This document shows, one piece after another, positions 22,599 to 33,553 of a stretch of DNA of 64,000 bases. The notes under the pieces were generated by a model, which did no database searches, was not told the origin of the DNA, and saw nothing but the letters and a program-made list of their open reading frames with translations. The stretch is from Aaosphaeria pasadenensis (Eukaryota > Ascomycota > Dothideomycetes > Pleosporales): NCBI GenBank assembly GCA_022813625.1, contig JAKLMB010000010.1, forward strand, positions 1,054,001 through 1,118,000, written 5' to 3'. The position numbers were made by a program, and so were the translations under genes. Numbering within the stretch: the stretch's first letter is position 1; each line of letters begins with the position of its first letter.

Positions 22599-24190
22599 CA
22601 CATGTGCATATATGTATGTACACATAACATATCTACGTCAACTCAAAAGTCACACCATCCATACCATAACACCAAAACCCCTCGTCTCGAAACACAAGCT
22701 CCATTCCCAGCTACACTCAGTAGTATGGTACGTATGTACCCGTACCGTATCGCGAACATCGGGAACCCAAACCCAGGCACGACCACCAACCGGACCTCCC
22801 ACGCCGTCTCCCACGCCCACGTTTTTTTCCTTCCCTCCCACGCTCGCCACCACCCACTACGTTTTGCTATGCCAGCCACGCCACGCCACGCGCGACTCCT
22901 CTCATCCCTGCCTCTACTTTGCGTTTGCCTTCCTCTGCCCGGCCATTATGCAAATCCAAATTTCCCTTCCAAAAAGTTCTTCCATGATCTTCCCTTCGAG
23001 AAAAAAAAGATAAACGCCTACTGTTGATCTAACCTAACCCAATCCCTGCACTAAGGGAAATGGAAGAAAAAAATATCTCGGGCCGAGAGGCCTAGGGCAG
23101 AATTGTAGGACCCACCGCACCGCACGCGCAACAGTAGAGATGTTTTCACACAGGAGGAGGGGAGGGTTGTATGTGGGAAGAGGCTGTGCGTGTATTGGGT
23201 GTAGCAGTTGATTGATTATACGCATGTATGCAAGTTGGTGAGTAAGTATCAGGGAGTTGGAAAGGCACGAATAGATTGAAAGATAAATCCTCAATGGCTG
23301 GGCTATCGAGAGAACAGTGATACTACTTCTACATTCCATCTAGGCAATCTTGTCATAATTCATGCTTTATCTATCCTTGGAAACGCATACAGTCGTTTTG
23401 AATACAGACAACACATCGTGCAAGCCCTTCGAATACGGCTGCTTGTGAGGGAAAAAAGTGCCTACGAGTACCCTTTCCAGCCACCAACCGCAGCGCCCCT
23501 CCATCCCCTTATCGATTAAGCTACTCTTGGGTACGCCGTGAACGCCTGTGAACACCTACCGCGAGAGTAAATGATATAGTGTACAGTCATTAACGATCCT
23601 CATTCATTCATAAAACAGCACGGAAATTAATTGCGAAGGAACAGAGAGTGTCCCTGTATTCATTCCTGCTGTATCGTAATGTAAGTCTCCGATCAGTTCA
23701 GGGGATGTGTCTATCTCTACCTGGCGACCGCAGTAATAATTGATAGGATAATGATGACGATATCGATTCCAATTTTTCACTTCGGATCCCGTCATTGTCC
23801 TCGTGTAGCATAACATCGAGTTCCAAGTCGGAAGCGGTGTTTCTCGGAGCAGGGCAGGACAGGGCAGATCTAATAATAAATCATTCCGATAATTCCTCCC
23901 CTCCCTACGTAGGTACGACACCAACAATCAACAACACCAACACTATATCGTATGCAAGAAGACGATTGAATTCGAGAATGCTTTGGCACTTGAAAGAGGT
24001 TGGAAACTCGATTGGAAACTCGATTTGCGTTTTGACTTATTTACCTATTGACAGGGTATTGATAATAATATCAATACCTTTCTCTCATCATTCATCTTTT
24101 TCATCCACGCAGCCTTTCTCCGACATTCTCGAAGTGGTGAATGGCTCTTCAGCACGGTCATGAGAATAACAAACAACAACCACAAAAGCT

Positions 24191-27100
24191 CTAGTTGAGG
24201 ACGTCGCCCGCCGATCGTATCTGCCTCAGCTTTTCTTGTTGACCGCCGCTGCTGCCGGGTGGGAGACTACCGGCACCACCCATGGACACTGTCGAAGCCA
24301 GTGCAGTTCCTCCGATTCCATTGCTGCTGCTGTTGTTGATACCATTGGCTTCACCACCAGCGCCTTCTTTCGGTCGGTCCCATGTGCGGATGTGCCCTGC
24401 ATAAAGATAAACAGTTAGCCAAATGCGCCACAAACTGAAACGTCCAGGAAATATCTAAAAAGCATCATGCCCTTATCGGCCAACATCATCTTCGTCATCG
24501 AAAATGGTCTTCGTCATAGCTCCCATGCATGATCCATGGGTCGGAGGTCGGATGGTTTGAGGCTCTTGTGCATCTCAACAGGAGCTTTGGCCGCCCGCCT
24601 CAGTGGGTCCCGTACCCGTCCACGTCCCTTATCCCTTATCCCGGCCCTGGTCCAAGGCTTTGTGTGTCTTGCAGCAAGCACACACGCACGAACGCACGCA
24701 TGTCGCACGCCCACCCATCCACGGACGGGATAGGCGTCGTGCAATCACACACTAAAAGGCCAGCAACCAAGCGGGTTTTTTCCTGTGTGCACTGCGTGTG
24801 CTGCAAGCCAAAAGCCCACAACCTTTGAGGTTCAACCCTCCACCAGGATAGGCAGGCTAGGACAGTGATGGGAAGATAAAGGCGACCGAAAACAGATATG
24901 CATGTCGCAGCTAGTAAAACTCCTCCAACGACCACGTTTCTGATCTTGTGCAAGGAAATGCTCTCTCAACTCACCATTGTTGCAAGATGTCATGATGCAG
25001 TCCTCCTCGAATCCTAGCCAACACAGTGGATGCTCATCTACCTTCTTCGCCTGATGCATTCGTTAGTACACCCAACAGTCCGACCATTGCCTTATAGCGA
25101 TAGAACTCACCATGACGGGCGGTAACATGGCTGTCCGCGCCCGCGGCTCTACAGCGTGTATAACCTGCTCATCTTCGTCGTTTTCCACCGTCGTTGCCGA
25201 TGTGAGATTAGAGTTGGATCGGAACCGCGTGGTGGATCCATCCGTGCGGCTACGCTGCATCTTCAGGGTCGTCGACGCAATGCTACCGCGCTGTCGAACC
25301 GATGCCTGCCATGTCCAAAAACACGCTAGTCAGCATAGCTCAACATATCGCAACTCACCTCCTCTCTGGCCAAATGTCCCACTAAAGATAAGGAATGTGC
25401 GCAGAGAAGTTGAGGGAAAAAAGAGAGAAAAAATTCTAGAACTCACCGCCCGAGGCCTATGCAGCATTCCCACGCTGAAGTCCCACAGTAAAAGCCGACA
25501 ATCTTCCCCTACACTACCAATCCGATAGTTGCGTTCATCACACCGCCAAGGATCAAAGGCTACTGCCGTAACCCACGAATTGTGGCCCTGACATCGCGCA
25601 ACCAGCTGGCTCTCCTCCATGGACCAGATGGACAGCAAATCATCTTGTCCACCCGTAACAATGTATCGACCGTCAGGCGACCAGCACACGCTAAGCAGGC
25701 CTCCGTAGTAGCTTGTGAAAATGTGAAGCAATCTGTCCGATGTCAGCCGAATGCACTCTAGCATCCCTCAGCAATTGAGGCTCAATTGGAAACCCACTGT
25801 TCTTTGAGGAAGTCGATGATGCGGAGCGACCCGTCCTCTGACACTACTGCAATGTGCCGGTTGTCAGGCGAGAAGGCGAACGCGTTGATCTTCGAGTTAC
25901 TCGTTTGCCAGTATGCCACAGGGTTCGTCTTCTGGTTAACCGAGTTCACCGACTTCTTGATAATCAACGACGACCTCATGGCCTCCTTGCCCTTGGCCGA
26001 CTCCCCAGCTGGCGCCTGCTCCTCCGGCACAAAAGGTGCATCTTCCTTCTCCTTGTCATAGACTATCAGGCTGCCGTCCATGTGCGCTGCTAGGAAAAGG
26101 TTTTCACTGTTGGGAATCCACCGAATGTCGGTCACAGCCGATGCGACAGCATTGTTGATCGCTCCCTATCGAACAGTCTGTTAGCTACCGTGCCTGCGAA
26201 ATTACTAGGCCTGGGTGGTTCTTCAACTACGTACATTTTTGTTGATTCGTGCGTATTTCTGCGACATAGGTTCGTACCAGATGATGTCACCAGTCGAAAA
26301 GCCCATAATCATATCCAGGTGGTTTGGACCCTTTGTGATCGGGTTTATATCGTGACACAGCGCATGAGCTTTGGTGAATAGAATCTTAGTCATATGCTCT
26401 TCCTAGGCGTGGGTCAGTTTGAATGTCTCGAATTCCCCAGCAGAAAAAGGTTACCTTGATAGGCGAATTGAGATCCAGCCATTGGAGTGCTCGGTTGACG
26501 TTGGCGAAAGCATATACACCGTTGGGGTTGTGTTCTTGTAACCTCTTCGATAACGCTTCATGCGGAATGACCCGAGATACGAAGGACGAGTTACTTTTGA
26601 CAATGTTGCTCTTTGGTTTTCTTCGTTTGAGCGGGTCCTTTGCGTCTTTTCCATTTATGACTGCTAGGTGAGGATTGGAGGCTCCGAACGCAGGCGCAAT
26701 CGAACTCTCATAGGGTGGGAATGCCGTTCCATTGACACTGTGAGAACCAGCATCGCTGTTTGCCTCGTGAGGTGACTCTTGTATGCTCGGAGGAACTTGT
26801 GACCGCGTGCTTGTAGCCGTTTCAAATCGGTATAGGCGCGAACTGGACTGGCGCCGTGGCGCCAGGAGAATGAGGGAGAGCTTCGTTCCGGCGGTAGGAG
26901 GAGAAATTGTCGTCGCGAGGGGATTTGGATTGTGAACGGGAGCCTCTGAGGGGTGGGGAGGCGGCGTAGCTAGGTGGAGGTCATCGCGCAACACATATGT
27001 ACCTGTCATGGTCCAGTGTGAGGGGAATATTTCTCAAAGGGCTCGAGGAAAACGAGAAGACATACCTTCTCCAACGACTAACTGGTGCTCGGGACCAGTG

Positions 27101-27308
27101 GGGTGTGTGAGGGTGTTGTTGGTCTCGATAAGAGGCCCGGCACCCGGTGCGCCGGGGTAGCCACCGACAGGATATCTGGGTGGTGGTGGGAGAACACTGT
27201 GGAGCCAGACAGGCATTCATATCAGTCGAGCTCGGGGATGCACGCGCGATAAAGTAGTTATCAGGGGAGTATGATTGGGCGTGGGTGGAAGGTGGTCACT
27301 CACAACAT
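24191..27308 (-). CDS. creC: WD40 carbon catabolite repression protein CreC
   Basis: Nine exons (27308-27304, 27196-27066, 27002-26455, 26402-26235, 26165-25798, 25732-25447, 25305-25111, 25050-24975, 24396-24191) sum to 660 aa with every phase matching. The first coding exon is just ATGTT, giving the family start MFVLPPPPRY. WD40 units are clear: NAFAFSPDNRHIAVVSEDGS with LRIIDF, SVCWSPDGRYIVTGGQDD with LLSIWS, and IGSVGEDCRLLLWDF. The last blade closes with CWLGFEEDCIMTSC and GHIRTWDRPKE. In Aspergillus, CreC binds and stabilises the deubiquitinase CreB in carbon catabolite repression. A low-complexity insert (about 560-600) separates the last two blades, and the tail ends SAGDVLN. The gene lies 5.4 kb from creD. 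Confidence 0.93.
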
Positions 27309-28510
27309 GGCCGAAGTTGTGCAATATGCTACCAATCAATCAATCGATCGAATTGAACCAAATTCGGCTCAACTCTCCAGTGGTAGATGGGGTTGATGGC
27401 TGGTGGATTGGTGCTTGGCCCAGGTCGCAAGGCCGAGCGTTTGTCAGAGCATAGAGGGGGGATCCCGTAGAATGGCTATGAAGAAGTATGATGGTTGTCC
27501 CTTCACGAGACCGAGAGAAATGGAGCAATGTTTGATACCGATGGATTCAGGCAGGGCGGGAGATATGTCGTACAGCGAAGTGTAGTAGTGTAATATGTGT
27601 CGGTGTGTTGTGTTGTGGTCGAGTGAGGAGGAAGAGGAGGAGGAGAGGCCGGAAGGCGGAGGAACGATACCGAATCTCAGCCGGCGGAACCTGGAGAAAT
27701 TGGGGCAGGAACGATCGAACGCCTGGCCTGACCTGACCCGAACTGGGGTTCTACCTGGGATCGGGTACCTGTAATTGGGGTTGCACGCGCGCGCTTGTCT
27801 TGCACCTGCCTTCTACCGTCCCGTCACAATTCAGTAAGGAAAGGAATTGTGAATGAAATGCTGGAACAAGTTGGAAGAAGGAAGGGGACACGAAGCAGCC
27901 GGTTCCATAATTATTCTATCTAATTATTCCGTCCCTATGTGGGGAAATATTGGGTTTCCTGGGCAAAGGTGAGGATACGGCGACGGCGGCGGTGGGCGGA
28001 GATGCCAGATACTTTGAGGATTAGCGCGCAGATATACAGTGAAGAGAGAGAGGCGTCTGTTAGGTACCTAGGTAGGTACCTTAGGTATCTAGGTGCTGTA
28101 CGAGTAGGTATGTTCACTAATCGTACCTCGTGACCACTGAGCTCTACATTTGTGGCATCCTGAAGATGGAATTAAATTGCCCAAGAGATGTTATGTCCGA
28201 TTGCTCGATCAGGCCGTCCACTACGATTCGACTTCAGTAGCAAGCACTCTTATGTCATTGTGTTTGTGTATGGGAACCCAGGGACAGGGACAGGGTACAT
28301 AATTGAGCGCATAGGCCCTTACATATATGCCAAGACTCAGCACAGCTTCCGAGCGGGCAGTTGAGGACATTCATCCAACAAACACAACGACCTTATGAAT
28401 GGATGAATAACAAGATACCAGTGTTAATAACACCTTCCACATACAACAACTCAACGACCTTTTGACCATTATCCTAGCATGCATTAAACACACAATGCTG
28501 CTGCATCAAT
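27309..28510. promoter_or_regulatory. Divergent intergenic region between creC and gem1
   Basis: About 1.2 kb holding the promoters of both genes. No coding content. It contains a cluster of overlapping AGGTACCT-type palindromes at about 28061-28094. Confidence 0.5.
28061..28094. repeat. Nested AGGTACCT palindromes
   Basis: TAGGTACC, TAGGTAGG, TACCTTAGGT and ATCTAGGT units overlap and form several self-complementary stretches. Related TACCTAGGTA or GTAGGTAC units occur at about 19772 and 23909. Confidence 0.6.
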
Positions 28511-30554
28511 ATGGCAACTGGTGCGCCACCGCTCTTCACTCCTCTACTACCTTCTCACAGCATATACTATCCACCTCCGCTTCTTTCTTAATGATCGCAT
28601 CGTTGACCCATATGTCTTACAGTCCGGATCTGCGTATGCGGCGATGAGGGCGTCGGCAAAAGCTCCCTCATAACCTCCCTCGTCAAAGATGTCTTCGTGA
28701 CCGGCAAAATCCAATCTGTCCTCCCGCAAGTAACACTTCCTCCCACCCTCGGAACCCCCGATAATGTTACAACAATCGTCGTCGATACCTCCGCGCTGCC
28801 TCATGAACGCCAGAACTTGCGGAAGGAACTACGGAAGTCGAACGTTATCCTGCTGGTTTACTCCGACCACTACAGCTATGAACGTGTCGCACTGTTCTGG
28901 ATGCCCTACTTTCGCTCGTTGGGAGTGAACATACCCGTGGTGCTATGCGCAAATAAGGCTGATGTTCAGTCGAAGGGAACGGCCTCTAATGTTGTCGCGG
29001 AAGAGATGCTGCCTGTTATGAACGAGTTCAAAGAGATTGATTCATGCATTCGAACCAGCGCCAAGGAACACCACAACATCAACGAGGTCTTCTTCCTCTG
29101 CCAAAAGGCCGTCACCCACCCTATTGCGCCACTTTACGATTCGAAGGAAGCGGCTTTGAAGCCGGCCGCCGTATCCGCACTCCAGCGCGTTTTCAATCTC
29201 TGCGACCAGGATAAAGACGGCTATTGGAATGACCAGGAGATCCATGATTTCCAGATCAAGTGCTTCGAGAAGCCTTTGGCAGAGGATGACTTACCCAACA
29301 TTAAACGTTCTATCCAGAGATTCGTCCCCGACGCCGCCGACGACCGTGGTATGGATGAGAGGGGGTTCCTACTACTGAACAAGATATTCGCGGAGAAGGG
29401 CCGCCACGAGACGATATGGATCATATTGCGAAAATTCCAGTACACCGACAGTCTGAGTCTGAACGAGACGTTCCTGCACCCAAAGTTCGATGTTCCGCAG
29501 CATTCCTCGGCTGAGTTGAGTCCTGCCGGGTACCGTTTCTTTGTCGACTTATTTGTAAAGTTTGACAGAGACAACGATGGTGGGTTGAATGACAGGGAGC
29601 TCCTGGCTCTATTTGCACCTACTCCGGGTATACCTCCGTCATGGATAGATTCTGCCTTTCCGTCTTGTACCGTCCGTAACGAGGCTGGGCACATCACCCT
29701 GCAAGGTTGGCTAGCCCAGTGGAGCATGACAACGTTTGAGGAACCCAAAACGACACTCGAGTATCTGGCATATCTCGGATTCGAAAGTACAGAGAAGGGA
29801 GGGACGACGGCGGCACTGAAAGTCACCAAGGCCAGAAAGCGTAGGAAGAAGCCTGGCAGGGTAGAACGGAACGTCTTCTTGTGTTATGTTCTGGGCTCGA
29901 GCGGCAGCGGAAAGAGCGCACTGCTGTCAGCATTTCTGCAACGACCCTTCAGCCATACCTATCACCCGACCATCAAACCCCGATCGGCAGTCAACAGCGT
30001 TGAGCTGCGCGGAGGAAAGCAATGCTACTTGATCCTAGAGGAGTTGGGAGAGTTGGAGCCTGCGATATTGGAGAACCGGGCGAAGCTGGATGCGTGCGAC
30101 TTGCTGTGCTACACGTACGACTCGAGCGAGCCGGACAGCTTTGCACACATAGTTGAGTTGCGAAAGAAGCACCCGCATCTCGACGACCTGCCGGCTGTTT
30201 ACACGGCACTCAAGGCGGACCAGGACAAGACGATGCAAAGGTGCGAGCAGCAGCCGGATGAATACACAAGTGCTTTGAATATGGCGGCGCCGTTGCATGT
30301 CAGTGCGAGGTGGAGCAGCATTCAGGAGCTGTTTGTTCATGTAAGTGATGATGATTTTCTCATGAGATTCTACGTGGGATCTAAGTTCGCTAACATTGGA
30401 ATAGCTTGCGGAATGCGCAACGTACCCATCGACGGCATTCCCGAAGCATGACGAAGAGCCTGAAGACAACTCCAACCTCTACTTAGCTCTGGGAGCAATA
30501 GCGTGCGCAGCAGCATCCGTGGTGTTCATTTGGAAGCGCAATGCTTCAGTCTGA
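28511..30554 (+). CDS. gem1: Mitochondrial Rho GTPase Gem1 (Miro)
   Basis: Three exons (28511-28520, 28623-30340, 30405-30554) give 625 aa. The first coding exon is 10 nt (ATGGCAACTG) and joins to give MATVRICVCGDEGVGKSS, the P-loop of the first GTPase domain. ALFWMPYFRSLGVNIPVVLC and NKAD follow. Two EF-hands are visible (DQDKDGYWND and DRDNDGGLND), then a second GTPase-like domain with GSSGSGKSALL. The C-terminus is a tail anchor (LYLALGAIACAAASVVFIW) with a short KRNASV end, placing the protein in the mitochondrial outer membrane. Gem1 controls mitochondrial distribution and, in yeast, ERMES contact sites. Length and domain order are typical. Confidence 0.96.
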
Positions 30555-33553
30555 TGGCGTACGTTGCAATAGTAGCAGCAGCAGTAGCTGGTGCACCAGA
30601 TGTTCAAAAGTCGCAAGTCGACACATTACTCTGAGGTAGTGTCCACCTATCCAGCCAGTCTGAAGTAGATTCATCATTATATAGAGTAGTCCATTGTAGT
30701 TGGCTCGCTCACTCAACTCAATACATCCTAAATGGCATGATATAACATGACATAACGACATCTATTCAATACTTTATGAAAAAGTTAGTCTGACATTAAT
30801 GATATTCACACAATCTTTCTGTTTATTAGACGTGACGCTATTCGTTGATCTATACAGTCAACCATTGTGTGTGCATGTCAATGAATCAATCCATCGATGA
30901 ACTAGCCAATTCATCAATTCATAGAGTCAACACCTGGACAAACCCTCATACAATCCTCCCAGTCCATATTTGCATTCGTGTGTTCATTCAAATCATCATG
31001 GGATCTACCGTGACGTTCAAACTACAACGTGGTAATGTGCATTTGTCCGTACTCTACAGTATACAATAGACGCCGACCAGCGCGGGTAGAAGCGTGCGAA
31101 CATGCGTGCAGTGCGTGCGTCGAACACGGCGGTTCGCGTGGTTGCGCTGCGCTGCGTGCGTGCTATGCTGACTGCCGAGGCGCCGGATGACTTGCTTTGT
31201 GTTCCGGGCGCGTGCGTGCGTGCGTGCCAGATACGTACCTTAGTTGGTTTTGCTGTTGGTCAGTCAGTTGGTAGGTTGGGTTTGTGTGACTGTGGCTTTC
31301 AGACAGGCGTGCGTGACGGGATTGGTTTGGCTGAGTGGTTTGCTTGTTCTTGGTCTATGGGTAGGTCTTTGGGGTAGATGGATGGGTGTTGATGTGTTCA
31401 TGTTGATTCATCTGTGTGGAGATAGAACAGTTAGAAGTTCGTCCCGGGTGATAGATGAAGCAGAGCAGAGTATCAAAGGTGTGTGATCGTCCCCAAATGT
31501 ATACATTGTACTTCTGTTTATGGACAGAGTTGTATATAGCAGCAGAGCAATGAGGCAATGGGCGCGATGATCATGATATCATTCGAACAACCCTCGGACG
31601 AAAATATCAGAACGAATATGGAGTTGATTACGGACGAGTAATAATTACGACATAACCGGTAGGAATAGTAAAGTCCAGCGATTAATTGTTTACTCGGTGT
31701 GTTATTAAGGTGTCCAGCGTCTGATATGGTGTAGGTAGACCGACCATAGAAGCTTAGGGTAGACCGTAGAGGTACAAGCTTTTGGATTTCGGCGGCTATA
31801 ACGCATCGGTTCCCATTCGCTCGCGCGCACACGACAAGTTACAAGTTACAAGCAGCGTCTGGTTCTAACCGATATCTGATACCCTACCGTGTCTACTTAC
31901 TCGTACGGGCCGATTTGGATTGGACTAACTCGTATGTTGTTTGTTTTGTGGTTTTGGTTTTGCTCGTATTTTCTCGTGTGTGTATGTCTTCCGTCGCTCT
32001 CTCAAGAGTAGGAATAGTGAGGATGATTCGTTACCAGATAAAGTGAGCCGACAGCAAGCACTATAAAGCTTTAGAAGAATGTAAGAAAAAGGGGAAAGGA
32101 AAAGGAAGGTAAGCGACGGTGGCGAACGAATGGATTGAGGTTCGTGAGTGTTAGGCTGTTAGCTGCATGACTTAGGTTTTTGGTACACAGGAGGGAGTGA
32201 GCGACGAGCAGAGGAGGTTGTCTGGACAGTGCTCCGACTGGCTGATAGATCAGGGGCGCGCGAAGACACAAAAGACACGGACACGACAGGACACAATACG
32301 GCATCACCGGTACCTGACCTGAATCTGCTCCCGTCTTCGTCTCCAGTGTTTCCATCGAAAGAGGCGAGGTGCGATGGTTTACACTGCAAAGGATCGGGCG
32401 GTGATTGGTTGGTGGAGTCGCAAAGGGGTCTGGGCGGACGGAGAATGGGACGAGATAGGTAGACCAGAATAGCGTAGGGCAGAGTATGAGTAGGGTACCT
32501 AGAATACAAGTACACAGTAGATTCAATGCATCGAGTAGACGAAAAGGGGAAGAATTCTAGAAAGAGATGGTGTTGTTGATCTGTAAAGGAAGACTCAGGA
32601 AGTGGTTGGCTGGGAAGTGGGTTTTGTTTCAGGCTGGTTTGGACAATGTGTGATATGTTGATATATATAGTATTATTATGTGACAGAGAGAGGAAGACAG
32701 AGTCAATCATCAATTGTTGCAGCTAATAGATTGTATACGGTAGATGTTGGTTTGCATGTCGGTCTTCAATAATGATTGTGTGTTGGGGCTGGATAAATTG
32801 ATTAATAGATGAAGATGGAGTGGAACAGAACATATGTTGCTTTGGCTTCGTTCTTATTCTTACTCTTATTTACTCTTAGTTAACTCTTATTACATGCGTA
32901 TAGTTGTATATACTTATTGTCTCCTACAAGAGAGTAGCGAGTATCGTTTCGTTTTGACTTTATACTTTATATATCTTACCATACTATACTAGCCCCAGTT
33001 AACGTCTCTTAGTACTTCCCGACTACACAGCAACATCCAACTTTAACCTCAACCTCAATACCCAACACACCAACACATCTACACCTCTACACAGTACACA
33101 TCCTCCTCCTCTTCCTCTTCTCTCCCGAACATGCGCACACCCATAACCTCCTCCTCACCTGCCTTCGTCTTCTGAGCAATCCATCCACCCACCCGCCGGG
33201 TCATGCTCAACCTTATCCTTACGCCATCTTCGCCTACGCCTACACCTACAACTCTCCCCGCGGCCACCGCCTCTCCTCCTCCTCATCCTGCTCATCCTCC
33301 TTGACGCCCGCCCCACACCAACTCTCGCTCTCTCGCTCTCTCGCTTTCGCTCTTCGTCACACACTCGCTGTCACTGCCACCTACACGATACACTATACGG
33401 AGTATACACTGCCCATCGTACATCCATATCTGGCAACCCCCCATCCTGCCGTTCCATGGTGGCAGCGTGCCGACCCTGGCGCTGTCCTTGAAGAGCGTGG
33501 CAGTCTCGGCTGCTCGCCACAGGCCTCTCTACCGTCTACATTCCTCGAGCAAC
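30555..33553. other. 3-kb gene-poor region upstream of the Zds-like gene
   Basis: No frame with recognisable content. It has a GTGC-rich patch near 31120-31230 and long pyrimidine-rich stretches from about 33040 to 33553. These probably belong to the leader and promoter of the Zds-like gene. Confidence 0.5.

Larger units (their letters stand above)
18834..24190. other. 5.4-kb gene-poor, microsatellite-rich region upstream of creD
   Basis: Between the creD start and the creC end, both on the minus strand. No frame shows recognisable protein content on either strand. Many frames are made of simple repeats: GATG near 19154, AAAGCAGCA near 19240, CCTGT near 21580 and CATA near 22565. The interval is long compared with most gaps in this window (0.2-1.2 kb). 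It may hold a long creD promoter and leader, a non-coding transcript, or nothing functional. Confidence 0.55.

Noticed and set aside
24820..24850. GGTTCAA-like stretch considered as a tRNA T-loop
   Set aside because: No paired T-stem, anticodon arm or acceptor stem around it, and it lies in a creC intron.
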